Notes: a model not told the origin generated them from the letters alone. A stretch of DNA of 44,497 nt from Balneolaceae bacterium (GCA_007131725.1 SLPZ01000042.1:1-44497), one strand, 5' to 3'; positions 23,761 to 34,510 are shown, numbered from the stretch's first letter. Numbers and translations: made by a program.

Positions 23761-24624
23761 TTAAGATAATTTTATTTGTTGTAACAATCTTTTTAAAGCT
23801 TCCCTCCTGTCTGCCGGTTTCAATCCGGCTGATATAATTTTTTGATTTGAAAGCAGAGAAAAAGACGGGCGTTTTGCCGCTACGGGAAATTCGGAAGATG
23901 AAATATTTTGCACATCTGTAGTTTTACCTGAGAGTTCAAAAATTTCCCGTGCAAAATCTGCCCAGCTAATTTCTCCCCGGCTGCTGACATGAAAAATACC
24001 GGTGAGTTCTTTTTGCATAAGCTGAATTGTTTTTTCAACCACATCAAAAGTAAAAGAGGGGCTGCCGGTCTGATCAGAAACAACATCGATCCGATCTCTT
24101 GCTTCAGACAGCATCAGCATAGTTTTTACAAAGTTGCTGCCCGATGCCCCGCAAAGCCAGGACACGCGGATTAACAGCCAGTTTGCAGAGCTGTTTTCCA
24201 GCACAATTTCTCCGGCTCGTTTCGATTTTCCATAAATATTTATCGGATCACTCGGTGCATCTTCCGGGTAGCCGTCAGGGTATCTTTCCCGATCTTTTTT
24301 CGCCCCCGAAAAAACATAATCAGTGCTGTAATGAATCAAATTAATTCCTCTTTTGCTGCAAGCCTCAGCAAGATTTTTCACGCCTGTTTCATTCACCAGA
24401 AAGGCCTTATCCGGCTCGCTTTCTGCCTGGTCAACTTTCGTGTATGCAGCACAATTAATTACAACGTCCGGCTTGTCTTCATCTATAATCTGTTCTGCCG
24501 AATATTTGTCAGTGATGTCAAACTGAGCCGAATTGTACCCGGTAAACGGAATCTGGTTTTCCCTGAAATATCTGAGCCACTCACTGCCGAGCTGACCCGA
24601 GGCCCCGGTTACCAAATATTTCAT
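23761..24624 (-). CDS. rfbD: dTDP-4-dehydrorhamnose reductase
   Basis: VTGASGQLGSEW, INCAAYTKVDQAE, YSTDYVFSGAK, YGKSKRAGE. Confidence 0.95.
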   Translation of the reverse strand: MKYLVTGASGQLGSEWLRYFRENQIPFTGYNSAQFDITDKYSAEQIIDEDKPDVVINCAAYTKVDQAESEPDKAFLVNETGVKNLAEACSKRGINLIHYSTDYVFSGAKKDRERYPDGYPEDAPSDPINIYGKSKRAGEIVLENSSANWLLIRVSWLCGASGSNFVKTMLMLSEARDRIDVVSDQTGSPSFTFDVVEKTIQLMQKELTGIFHVSSRGEISWADFAREIFELSGKTTDVQNISSSEFPVAAKRPSFSLLSNQKIISAGLKPADRREALKRLLQQIKLS

Positions 24625-24630
24625 GCCCGA

Positions 24631-25338
24631 TTACAGTTTGTGTGCAAGGTTGTTGGCCACAATATACGAATCGGGTGTTCCGGCATCGGTCCACCACCCT
24701 TCCAGGATAGAATAGCGCATAGCTCCCTGTTTGATGTAATAATTATTCACATCCGTAATTTCCAGTTCTCCCCGGCTTGAGGGTTCCAGGTTTTTGATCA
24801 AATCAAATACGGTGGAATCGTACATGTAGATTCCCGTAACAGCATAATCGGATTTGGGTTTTTCAGGCTTTTCTTGAATCCCGATAATTTTATCACCCTC
24901 CAGCTCGGCAACGCCAAAACGCTCGGGATCTTCCACTTTTTTTATCATAATCTGTGCGCCGGTTCCGGGAAAATTTTCGATTGCTTTCGACAGGCCGGCC
25001 TCAAAAATATTATCACCCAAAATAACGGTCATCGGCTCATCGCCTGCAAAGTTTTCAGCCAGGCCAAGTGCCTGTGCAATTCCTCCTGCTTCGTCCTGAA
25101 CTTTGTAGGTAAACCGGCATCCAAAATCTTTACCGGAACCCAGCAGGTTTACTACATCTCCCATGTGTTCGGTGCCGGTTACAATCAAAATTTCTTCTAT
25201 CCCCACTTCGGTCAGTTTTTCAATCGGGTAATAGATCATCGGCTTGCTGCCTACGGGAAGAAGGTGTTTATTGGTAACTTTTGTTAGTGGATATAACCTG
25301 GATCCGGTGCCACCGGCCAATACAATTCCTTTCATCAC
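24631..25338 (-). CDS. rfbA: Glucose-1-phosphate thymidylyltransferase, short (235 aa) form
   Basis: MKGIVLAGGTGSRLYPLTKVTNKHLLPVGSKPMIYYPIEKL; first gene of the rfb cluster. Confidence 0.92.
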   Translation of the reverse strand: MMKGIVLAGGTGSRLYPLTKVTNKHLLPVGSKPMIYYPIEKLTEVGIEEILIVTGTEHMGDVVNLLGSGKDFGCRFTYKVQDEAGGIAQALGLAENFAGDEPMTVILGDNIFEAGLSKAIENFPGTGAQIMIKKVEDPERFGVAELEGDKIIGIQEKPEKPKSDYAVTGIYMYDSTVFDLIKNLEPSSRGELEITDVNNYYIKQGAMRYSILEGWWTDAGTPDSYIVANNLAHKL

Positions 25339-25500
25339 TTATAGTTAGATTCTTTTTTTAATGAATGAGTACAGCATCAAGAATAAGGAAATTTTTCTGA
25401 ATACTGAATTCAATCTCCTCTGTTCAGAGATTTTTCAAAAAAAATCAAAAAACTTCGATTCCAAGAAATTAAGTTCAAATTTTCAAACAGAGATATTTGT

Positions 25501-25517
25501 CTTTTCGGACCCACCCC
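25501..25517 (+). repeat. Dispersed intergenic module cttttcggacccacccc, copy 1
   Basis: Same core at 40599-40615 and, inverted and near-identical, at about 39028-39043. Confidence 0.6.
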
Positions 25518-25639
25518 TGACATTACCCATGTAAAACAGATTTTTGAATGTTTTTTAATTTAGCACAATACTTAAAAACGAAAGGCTATGTGTTGTTCAT
25601 TTTGGCTTGATCCAAAACGAACCAAAAAATCAAGGCTGT

Positions 25640-25779
25640 GAATAAATTGGCGCGCTCATTGTAGCTGCGCTGAACATTTCGAATGGTCCATCACGGTTTG
25701 TCGCTGTAATCAAAAGACCTGGCCGGTAACGAATTGTTCTTTCGCGCATCTACAGATTCACTGTATCGCCAATTTATTC
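25640..25779. repeat. Intergenic inverted repeat, 13-bp perfect arms
   Basis: gaataaattggcg (25640-25652) and cgccaatttattc (25767-25779). Confidence 0.75.
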
Positions 25780-25974
25780 AAGGCCGGATTGTTTGCATAG
25801 TAAACATCATAGCCAGTACATAATTTTTTATGGGTAATGTCAGCACCAGCCCAACTCTATCTCACCAAAAAGCGGTGTGTCAAGGAGGGGGAATTCTCAA
25901 ATAACCAATTAATAACTAAATTAAATATCACCAATATTAACTACGGAATTATATAACTAACTCTTAATTCTGGC

Positions 25975-26895
25975 TTAATTTTGCAGCCTTTCATACTCTG
26001 ATGAGTGGGCGGGATCGACATCTCTGAGCAGATTGTAAGCTTCCAGCCGGGTTTCAACATCGGCATCACGGAACAGAGCCACAATTTCGGTGTATTTGGT
26101 GCTGAAAAAGATGTCGAAAAGGTAATTGTTGCTGGTTACTCTCTTATTTTCTCTCAGTAAATCCAGTGCGCTGAGCACCTGGTTCCGGGCAATTTCAGGA
26201 TCGATGGTGAACTGGTCTAAACCAAGCCTGTGGTACCGGTAAATGGCTTTTCGGAGATCTTCATAAGCCGGATTCCGGAGGTCTGTGATAAGACCGTACC
26301 GATTTCTCTGCGCACCTATGGAGCGCCCCCAGCCCTGAACACCCGAATTTTGTCCCAATTCAAAAACATTTTCTGCGCTTCTGAAATGCTGGGATCCCCC
26401 AAGCTCCGCAAAGCTGTCGTAATCAAACCCGAGCATGATGTAAGCGTAAAAATCAAGGAAACTGGCCAGGTCATCGAACTGAAGATCATCATGGATCAGG
26501 TTTTTGTTTCTCGGGTAATGAAACCGCCAGTTGTTATCACTCAGCACAATTGTTAAAGACTGCTGATTGGTGTTATAGATGGGCCGCCTCATGGTAATCA
26601 CCACTTCCGAGGTGTAATTAAAATTACTATCCACATTCGTCAGCACAATCTGCATATTGCATAAAATCCGTTCGTGGTCTTCATAGCGGTCATTTGTCCA
26701 GCGATAGTCATTTAGGTAATTCTCGATATCGCCTGAGAGCTCGGAAACATAATCGTACGACGATCCGCTGATTTGCCTGTCGTTAACATTAACCGAGCAA
26801 TTAAACTCCTGTGCAGTTACTTTTCCTGCCATAAAGAATATCAAATAGCTAAAAAGTAAACTTTTTAACCAAATTATTTGAAGTTTAAATTTCAT
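25975..26895 (-). CDS. DUF4835 family protein (PorD-like, type IX secretion associated)
   Basis: 306 aa with signal peptide; QEFNCSVNVNDRQISGSSYDYVSELSGDIENYLNDYRWTND...ERILCNMQI pattern of the DUF4835/PorD family. Confidence 0.85.
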   Translation of the reverse strand: MKFKLQIIWLKSLLFSYLIFFMAGKVTAQEFNCSVNVNDRQISGSSYDYVSELSGDIENYLNDYRWTNDRYEDHERILCNMQIVLTNVDSNFNYTSEVVITMRRPIYNTNQQSLTIVLSDNNWRFHYPRNKNLIHDDLQFDDLASFLDFYAYIMLGFDYDSFAELGGSQHFRSAENVFELGQNSGVQGWGRSIGAQRNRYGLITDLRNPAYEDLRKAIYRYHRLGLDQFTIDPEIARNQVLSALDLLRENKRVTSNNYLFDIFFSTKYTEIVALFRDADVETRLEAYNLLRDVDPAHSSEYERLQN

Positions 26896-26935
26896 CTTCT
26901 GATACTGTAAGAAATTTTTTCCTGAATTTGTTTAT

Positions 26936-27760
26936 ATGATACAAAGGTTACAACTAATTTGCCTGCTGTCCATATTTATTGCTGCTGCCTATTTCCTGCC
27001 TGCCGGTGTCGTATTCGGCCAAAGCGTCATGGGTGCAAAATCCATTTCCATGGGCCAAACCGGGGTTGCCCTGCCATCCAGCTCCTGGTCTGCGTTCAGC
27101 AACGTGGCTATGATGCCAACGGATAGGAACAGCGTTTCATTTTATGGATTCCGATATGTTGGCATTGCCGAGATTACAGACATGGCGGCAACAGTTAACT
27201 ATCAAACCGGCTGGGGAACACTTGGCGCAGGAGTTCACCGCTACGGATTTAACCTTTTCAACGAAAACCGCTTTCTGCTTGCTTACAAAAACAGCCTGGG
27301 TAATTTTCATTATGGCGGGTCTGTGTCCTACATACATGTGTTTCAGGGGGGAAATTATGGATCTGCAGGAGCTGTCGGGGTGGATATCGGCCTGGCCACA
27401 GAAGTTGCCGAAGGCCTCTGGTTCGGTGCACGGGCAACCAATCTCAATCAACCCTCGTACGGAGATACCGATGAAGATTTGCCGCGTGAACTTGCTGCGG
27501 GAATCAGCTATCAGCTAACCGGAGATGCCCTCATTACCACCGAAGTGGTGAAAGATGTGATGTTCCCCATATCGTTCCGGGCAGGCCTTCAGTTCGAAGT
27601 CATCAGCTCGCTTTTTGCACGGGCAGGCATCACCACAAAACCGGAAACCTACTCCTTCGGCTTTGGATACCTGGCGGAATCCTGGCAGATTAATTTTGGC
27701 TTGCAGCAACACAATCCGCTGGGGCTTAGTCCTGCACTCGATCTTGGTGTCCGATTCTAA
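26936..27760 (+). CDS. PorV/PorQ-like outer-membrane beta-barrel protein
   Basis: Signal peptide, GAKSISMGQTGVALPSSSWSAFSNVA N-terminus typical of PorV/PorQ-type barrels, C-terminal aromatic residue. Confidence 0.65.
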   Translation: MIQRLQLICLLSIFIAAAYFLPAGVVFGQSVMGAKSISMGQTGVALPSSSWSAFSNVAMMPTDRNSVSFYGFRYVGIAEITDMAATVNYQTGWGTLGAGVHRYGFNLFNENRFLLAYKNSLGNFHYGGSVSYIHVFQGGNYGSAGAVGVDIGLATEVAEGLWFGARATNLNQPSYGDTDEDLPRELAAGISYQLTGDALITTEVVKDVMFPISFRAGLQFEVISSLFARAGITTKPETYSFGFGYLAESWQINFGLQQHNPLGLSPALDLGVRF

Positions 27761-27763
27761 AAT

Positions 27764-29863
27764 ATGCATCTGATTTACTCCTGTACATATCGAGACAAAA
27801 CCGGAACTGTTTTTTTTCTGATCTTTTTTTTCGCTTTTTTGATTTTTCCGGCCGTTCAGCTTTTTGCCCAGGATCAGGATACGGTGCGTGTGCAGGTTGA
27901 ACGCGACCTTGAACGCGCAATTGAAGAAATTGACCCTGAAGAATCGGAATTGGACCTCGAAGAACTCATCGAATTCCTGGAAAACCTGGCAGCCAATCCC
28001 ATGAATATTAACAGAGCCGGGGTTGACGATCTTCTCCAGATTCCGGGGCTGAATTTCCGGCTTGCTCAAAATATAGTAGATCACAGAAGGCGTGAGGCGC
28101 CTTTTTCAAGTGTTGATGACCTTGTGAATGTGAGCGGAATCGGTCCGGTTACTTTGAGCCGCATCCGCCCCTACATTACCGTGGGCACTGGCAGGGAATT
28201 AAGCCGCGACTTGTACCTTAATCCGCGTTTCTGGACCAACAATGGCCGGTTCGAAGGTTTCTCAAGATTTCAACAAGTGCTGGAAGAGCAGGAAGGCTAC
28301 ACCCGGCCCGATACACTCGGCGGTTACATTGGAAGTCCTATTAAATATTATCAGCGTTTCCGGTTCACCAGCAACCATCTTTCCCTGAACCTTACCCAGG
28401 ATAAAGATCCGGGTGAACCGCTCAGCGGCCCCACAGATTTTGATTTCAACTCGTGGCATATTGCCCTGCAGGATTTGGGCAGGCTGCGCACCCTTGTGGT
28501 GGGTGATTACAGTGTTGCCTTTGGCCAGGGACTGCTGCTCTGGAGCGGTGGGGCTTTTGGAAAAGGACGCGATGTGATCCGCAGCGTTTCAAAAAATGAG
28601 AGAGGTGTCCGGCCTTTTACATCCGCACAGGAAGCGATTGGTTTTCGCGGAGTGGCTGCCACCTATGGAAACCGGCTTCAGGTTACCGGTTTCTACTCAA
28701 ACCGCCAAAGAACAGCCACAGTAATTGACGAAGAAACCGTGAACTTTCCCACCGAAAGCGGATTGCACCGCACACTGGCCGAACGCGACCGGAGAAACAA
28801 CCTCGGACAGGAAACATTCGGCGGACGCATCCGTGCCGAACTTCCCTACGGATTTTTGGGAGTGAGTGCCTTCCACAACCGGTTCGACAAAACCATAGCT
28901 CGCGGCAGCCAGCCCTACCAGGCTCACAATTTTGCCGGACGAGAACTCTCAGGTTACGCTGCAGATTATCGCCTGTTGATTGGCACAACCATGCTTTTTG
29001 GTGAAGCTGCCTACACCGATAACGGTGGGTACGGTTTGCTGACGGGAGCAAACTTTGAAATCGGGCTTCAAACCGACCTGGTAATGGCATATAGAAATTA
29101 CGACAAGGCACTGCAATCTATTTTTGGTTCAGGTTTTGGCGAACAATCCGGCCGGCCCAGAAACGAGCAGGGTTTTTACATCGGCCTGCAGCATGATCTG
29201 ACTGAAGAAATTCGCCTGAGCACCTATTTTGACCAGTTCCATTTTCCGGCGCCAAGATTTCAAACCCGCCAGCCAACATCCGGTTTTGATTGGCTGGGAT
29301 TAATCGAATACCGTCCCCGGCCTACACTCAATCTCTACGCTCTGTTCAGGTCAAAAATCAGGGATCAGGAGTACTCCTCAACCGACGAAATGGGCAGGGA
29401 TATACGCCTGCTGGATGATAATATCAGGTCCAATGCCCGTTTCCAGGCCGAGTACCAGGTGCATCCAAGAGTAAGGCTGAGAACACGCTTCGATCTGGTT
29501 CGCGCCCGGGCAGCCAACAGCGATGAGAGCTGGGGATATCTCGTATTTCAGGATATCCGGTTTTTCCCGCATCACCGCCTCCGGGTAGACGCCCGTGTTA
29601 CCATGTTTGATACCGATGATTTTGATTCCAGGGTTTTTCAATTCGAAAACGACCTGCTCTACGTTCTCTCCAACACCATGCTTTTCGACCAGGGCCAGAG
29701 AATGTATGTGGTGCTGAATTATCAGGCATCCGACTGGCTCGACTTCTGGTTTAAAGCAGGAACCACCGTTTACGAAAACCGGAATGTAATCGGGAGCGGT
29801 CTTGCTCAGATCAATGGAAATCGAAGAAGTGACATTGGTTTGCAGGCAAGAGTGAGGTTTTAG
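27764..29863 (+). CDS. Helix-hairpin-helix (ComEA-type) domain protein with C-terminal beta-barrel-like region
   Basis: NINRAGVDDLLQIPGLNFRLAQNIVDHRRREAPFSSVDDLVNVSGIGPVTLSRIRPYI is a tandem HhH; remaining ~550 aa are amphipathic strand-rich and end ...RRSDIGLQARVRF. Confidence 0.8.
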   Translation: MHLIYSCTYRDKTGTVFFLIFFFAFLIFPAVQLFAQDQDTVRVQVERDLERAIEEIDPEESELDLEELIEFLENLAANPMNINRAGVDDLLQIPGLNFRLAQNIVDHRRREAPFSSVDDLVNVSGIGPVTLSRIRPYITVGTGRELSRDLYLNPRFWTNNGRFEGFSRFQQVLEEQEGYTRPDTLGGYIGSPIKYYQRFRFTSNHLSLNLTQDKDPGEPLSGPTDFDFNSWHIALQDLGRLRTLVVGDYSVAFGQGLLLWSGGAFGKGRDVIRSVSKNERGVRPFTSAQEAIGFRGVAATYGNRLQVTGFYSNRQRTATVIDEETVNFPTESGLHRTLAERDRRNNLGQETFGGRIRAELPYGFLGVSAFHNRFDKTIARGSQPYQAHNFAGRELSGYAADYRLLIGTTMLFGEAAYTDNGGYGLLTGANFEIGLQTDLVMAYRNYDKALQSIFGSGFGEQSGRPRNEQGFYIGLQHDLTEEIRLSTYFDQFHFPAPRFQTRQPTSGFDWLGLIEYRPRPTLNLYALFRSKIRDQEYSSTDEMGRDIRLLDDNIRSNARFQAEYQVHPRVRLRTRFDLVRARAANSDESWGYLVFQDIRFFPHHRLRVDARVTMFDTDDFDSRVFQFENDLLYVLSNTMLFDQGQRMYVVLNYQASDWLDFWFKAGTTVYENRNVIGSGLAQINGNRRSDIGLQARVRF

Positions 29864-30064
29864 AAAACTGACAAGTCATTTTGTAATGATTTAAATTAGA
29901 ATGCCAGCCCTTTTATATTTAAATTAATTATACAAAATTTCTTTTCTGATTAAATAAATTACTTAAAAGCGCTTCCAGAAAAAAATTAATTGCATTCAGA
30001 GCAATTTATGCCATTATTTATAGGCGTAAATCTCTTTTCCCAACAGCTCGAATTCTTCTTCAAT

Positions 30065-33000
30065 ATGAATAAACCAAATCAATTTACAGAAAAGTCATCC
30101 TGCGGGGTTGGCTTTATTGCCAGCAGAAAAAATCATTATTCCAACGAAACGCTTCAGTCGGCTATACATGCACTAAGCTGTGTAGAGCATCGTGGCGCAT
30201 GCAATGCCGATCTTGTTTCCAGTGATGGCGCCGGCATTAAGACCGATATTCCGTTCGAGTTATTCGGGTATGAGAAAGGTGAAGTTGCTGTTGCCACGAT
30301 TTTTGCACCTCACGACAGCCAGCGCCGGAGAAAAGCACTCAGGATTTTTGAAAACACATTCCAGTTTTATGGATTAAAAGTTCTTGAGTACCGAACAGTT
30401 CCTATCGACCCTACTGTATTGGGCGAAATTGCGAGAGAAAGCATGCCTTTTATTTTGCACGCCATCATTGAGAGACCCGATTATTGCCGGACAGACAGCT
30501 CTTTCGATAAGCTACTTTTTAACGCCAAGCAGATGACCCGAACAAAAGAAAAAGAAGAAGGTATTATACGTGAATTTTTCTTTACTTCGCTCTCTGCAAG
30601 AACCATTATTTATAAAGCACTTACCAAATCTGCTTCATTAAAAGATTTTTATCTCGACCTCCAAAATCCCGAATATAAAACGCGTTTCGCACTTTTCCAC
30701 AGGCGTTTTTCAACCAACACCAAAACATCGTGGGATAAAATCCAGCCATTCCGCATCATTGCGCACAATGGCGAAATCAATACCATCACAGGAAACCGGT
30801 CATGGGCCATTTCGCGTGAGAAATATCTTGGAGTCCGTAAAGATGAACTTCTTACACGCGAGCAGATCAGTGATTCAGGAAGTTTGAATGAAATGGTTGA
30901 ATCGCTGGTATATCGCAGCAGTATCCCGTTTGTTGAGGATATTCTCGCCATCATGATCCCGCCTGCAACGCATGGCAACAGTTTCTACAAATTTTGGAGC
31001 AGGGCGATGGAACCCTGGGACGGTCCAGCATTTATCTCTTATTCAAACGGCTCATCCATCGGGGGGCGTCTCGATCGAAACGGTTTTCGTCCCTGCCGAT
31101 GGATGATAACCGGCGACCACCTATACCTGAGCTCTGAAGCAGGCTCATTTGTGGTTGATGAGAGCAAGGTTGAAGCCAAAGGAACCCTCCAGGCAGGAAA
31201 CGGAATTAAACTGGATATGAACACGGGACGAGTGCATTTCAGGGATCCGAGCTACTCCCGCGAAAATTACGATGCTAAATTTGAACACCGGCTTGAAAAG
31301 CTTCTGCCCGAAGTTCTTGAGGAAACCGACCAGAGTTTTGCAAACCTGCATCTCTTCAAATATACCCGAGAGGATATCGAGAACCTGCTCGTACCGATGG
31401 TCGCCGAAGGCAAAGAGCCGATTGGTTCGATGGGTGATACGGCACGTCCCGCAATTTTTTCAGATCAGCCGAGGTCGTTTTTCGACTATTTTTATCAAAA
31501 TTTTGCCCAGGTCACAAATCCACCACTCGACTACATCCGGGAAAAAATGGTGACCGACCTGAGCATGTACCTGGGCAAGCGTCCCAATATTTTTGCGCCC
31601 AAAGAACTGATACCCCAGTTCCCCGGTTTTGAAATTGAAAGCCCGATGCTTTCACTCGGCCAGATGAAAACTCTCAGAGGAATTAACGAATCTCCGTCGC
31701 GAATCAAAACAGCGGAGTTTGACATGATTTTTAACCGCGACCATGGTGATGTCGGGTTCAGATCCAGTATCCGCAACATCACACAAAAAGCCATTCAAGC
31801 GGTACAAAAAGGTGCAACCATTCTGATTATCAGCGACAGAAAAGCTACGTTCAGACAGCCACCTATCCCAAGCCTCCTGATGCTCCGCGCTCTTGTGAAT
31901 GCACTGAATGATTCGGGGCTGAGGCTGAATGCATCCATCGTGGTGGATACTGCCGAGGTAAAAAATACCCACCATTTTGCCGCACTTATCGGTTTTGGCG
32001 CAACAGCCGTTTGTCCATACCGGGCACTCGAATTTGCGCGATATGATGAACACAGAAAAACCAAAAAGCTTTCACCCGACGTACGGGAAGAAAACCTGAT
32101 TAAATCTTACAATTCTGGCCTGCTGAAAATTATGTCTAAGTCCGGGATTTCGGTGGCAAGAAGTTATCAAAGCTCTAAATTATTTACCGCTCTGGGCATT
32201 GGTCAGGAACTGCAGGATCTCTTTTTCCCCGGGGTTTTTTCACCGGTTGGCGGTATCGACATCAAAGAAGTGGTTCGGCAAATCATTGAGCATTCACGTG
32301 TTGCCGAAGAGATGAAGGCCGATGACAAACCGATTCACACCTATCAGTACAAGGAACACAATCGTGGCAAGGCTGGTGAAAAACACTCCATGACCAACAC
32401 CCGCTCAAAAATTATTCATAAACTGGTTCGTAATAGTGAGTTCAACCTAAACGATCTCGAGTTGTACAGCGAGTATCTGAAATTGGGTGAAGAAAACGAC
32501 CCCGTAAACCTGCGTCATCTTTTTACTTACAAGCCTGCCGGTGATGAGATCGACATAAATGAGGTTGAAGACAGGCGTGCTGTTACAAAACGATTCGGCT
32601 CGGGAGCTATGAGCTTCGGGGCTATCAGCGATGAATCGCAGCGGGATATTTTTCTGGCCATGAAAGAGATCGGGGGGCGAAGCAACAGCGGAGAGGGTGG
32701 CGAAAACCCGTTCTACTACACGCTTGGAATTACAGGATCGGTAAAGCAGGTGGCCAGCGGGCGTTTTGGAGTAACCGCAGAATATTTAGTGGCCGGGCAA
32801 GAAATACAGATCAAAATTGCACAGGGCGCCAAGCCGGGTGAAGGCGGTCAGCTAATGGGCGTAAAAGTAAACGAAGATATTGCTTTTGCACGCCACAGCG
32901 AACCGGGCTTCGACCTGATTTCACCACCGCCGCTTCACGATATTTACAGTATCGAAGATCTGAAACAGCTTATCTATGAACTTAAGCAGATCAAACCGGA

Positions 33001-34510
33001 TGCCAAAGTTAACGTGAAACTCGTATCCGGTGCTAATATCGGAACCATTGCTGTTGGCGTTGCCAAGGCGGGCGCCGATGTAATCCACGTTTCTGGTGGA
33101 GACGGCGGTACCGGCGCGGCCACACTGACTTCCATGAAACATGCCGGCCTGCCGTGGGAAATCGGCCTGCTTGAGGTGCACCGAACACTTTGCGAACACG
33201 GTCTGCGTGAATTTGTTGAACTCCGTACCGACGGTGGCCTGCACACCGGTGAAGACATCATTAACGCGGCTCTTCTTGGAGCCGAAGGCTACGATTTCGG
33301 CAAATTGCTGCTGGTAGCCGAGGGCTGCGTAATGGCACGTATTTGTGAGAAAAACACCTGTCCGACCGGAATTGCAACGCACAATCCTAAATTTAAAGCC
33401 AAATATAAAGGCGAAAAAGAGCATGTCATCAGAATGATGGATATGCTTGCCGAAGATGTGAGAAGGTACCTTGCAAAACTGGGAGCTAAATCACTGAAGG
33501 ATATTATCGGAAGAATTGATCTTTTAAAACTGAAAGATGCACACTATGATCTTGTTGACTCCCGCAAGATAGACCTGGCCTACTTTTCCGGTGAACCTCT
33601 GGATACCTACAATACCTCTCCCAACCTCTTCAATGAAGGTGTGAACGAGTTTAATCAGAAGCTGGTGGACCTGTCTGAAGAAGCTGTAGAAAAAGAAGGT
33701 AAATTCCAGTATTCAGATAAAATTACCACAAACGACCGCGCTGCACTGGCAACACTGAGCGGCAAAATTGCCCAGAAAATTTCCGGCAAACGCATGGCGG
33801 AGATCAAAGAAAAGGGCATTGCCGAATCCGATCATCACTTCTACGGAGATATTGACCTCTCGTTTGAAGGAAGCGCCGGACAGGGATTCTGTGTATTTCT
33901 GACTGAAGGCGTAAAAGTGAGCCTTCGGGGCGAAGCCAACGATTCTGTCTGCAAAACTATGTCGGGCGGATTTGTTGTGATCAATCCTCCGAAAAACTCA
34001 ACATACAATCCCGCAGAAAATGCCATAATCGGCAACTGTGCGCTGTATGGAGCCACCGGAGGAAAACTTTATGTTCACGGAATGGCGGGCGATCGTTTCG
34101 CCGTACGTAACAGCGGCGCAGTGGCCGTGGTTGAAGGGACAGGGCTGCATCCCTGCGAATACATGACCAACGGAACCGTAGCCATTTTAGGGCCTGTTTC
34201 CAGAAATGTGGGCGCGGGTATGACGGGCGGTGTACTCTATCTGAGGGAAGATCAGATCCACCAGATTAACGAAGAGTATGTAACACCGCTCGAAATGGAT
34301 GAAGAATCGGCAAATGAGCTGAAAGAAATGCTGACCGATTATCACAAATTCACCCAAAGCAAAACGGCAGAGCAATTTTTGGCAGACTGGGAAAATGAAA
34401 AACGACAATTCAGAAAACTGATGCCCAACGGCGTTTTAGACAAACAGCGGGAATTGGCTGCGGTTGAAAATGAGGCTAAACCAGAAAAGCCCAAAAAAGT
34501 TAGAAGCTAA
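30065..34510 (+). CDS. gltB: Glutamate synthase large subunit
   Basis: ORF 29990-34510; the internal start MNKPNQFTEKSSCGVGFIA places the class II amidotransferase Cys near the N-terminus; FMN/3Fe-4S motifs (CVMARICEKNTCPTGIATHNP). Confidence 0.95.
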   Translation: MNKPNQFTEKSSCGVGFIASRKNHYSNETLQSAIHALSCVEHRGACNADLVSSDGAGIKTDIPFELFGYEKGEVAVATIFAPHDSQRRRKALRIFENTFQFYGLKVLEYRTVPIDPTVLGEIARESMPFILHAIIERPDYCRTDSSFDKLLFNAKQMTRTKEKEEGIIREFFFTSLSARTIIYKALTKSASLKDFYLDLQNPEYKTRFALFHRRFSTNTKTSWDKIQPFRIIAHNGEINTITGNRSWAISREKYLGVRKDELLTREQISDSGSLNEMVESLVYRSSIPFVEDILAIMIPPATHGNSFYKFWSRAMEPWDGPAFISYSNGSSIGGRLDRNGFRPCRWMITGDHLYLSSEAGSFVVDESKVEAKGTLQAGNGIKLDMNTGRVHFRDPSYSRENYDAKFEHRLEKLLPEVLEETDQSFANLHLFKYTREDIENLLVPMVAEGKEPIGSMGDTARPAIFSDQPRSFFDYFYQNFAQVTNPPLDYIREKMVTDLSMYLGKRPNIFAPKELIPQFPGFEIESPMLSLGQMKTLRGINESPSRIKTAEFDMIFNRDHGDVGFRSSIRNITQKAIQAVQKGATILIISDRKATFRQPPIPSLLMLRALVNALNDSGLRLNASIVVDTAEVKNTHHFAALIGFGATAVCPYRALEFARYDEHRKTKKLSPDVREENLIKSYNSGLLKIMSKSGISVARSYQSSKLFTALGIGQELQDLFFPGVFSPVGGIDIKEVVRQIIEHSRVAEEMKADDKPIHTYQYKEHNRGKAGEKHSMTNTRSKIIHKLVRNSEFNLNDLELYSEYLKLGEENDPVNLRHLFTYKPAGDEIDINEVEDRRAVTKRFGSGAMSFGAISDESQRDIFLAMKEIGGRSNSGEGGENPFYYTLGITGSVKQVASGRFGVTAEYLVAGQEIQIKIAQGAKPGEGGQLMGVKVNEDIAFARHSEPGFDLISPPPLHDIYSIEDLKQLIYELKQIKPDAKVNVKLVSGANIGTIAVGVAKAGADVIHVSGGDGGTGAATLTSMKHAGLPWEIGLLEVHRTLCEHGLREFVELRTDGGLHTGEDIINAALLGAEGYDFGKLLLVAEGCVMARICEKNTCPTGIATHNPKFKAKYKGEKEHVIRMMDMLAEDVRRYLAKLGAKSLKDIIGRIDLLKLKDAHYDLVDSRKIDLAYFSGEPLDTYNTSPNLFNEGVNEFNQKLVDLSEEAVEKEGKFQYSDKITTNDRAALATLSGKIAQKISGKRMAEIKEKGIAESDHHFYGDIDLSFEGSAGQGFCVFLTEGVKVSLRGEANDSVCKTMSGGFVVINPPKNSTYNPAENAIIGNCALYGATGGKLYVHGMAGDRFAVRNSGAVAVVEGTGLHPCEYMTNGTVAILGPVSRNVGAGMTGGVLYLREDQIHQINEEYVTPLEMDEESANELKEMLTDYHKFTQSKTAEQFLADWENEKRQFRKLMPNGVLDKQRELAAVENEAKPEKPKKVRS

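Noticed and set aside
28683-29111. 142-aa minus-strand ORF within the HhH/barrel gene
   Set aside because: Antisense to a well-supported CDS, Cys/Arg-rich composition typical of spurious frames.
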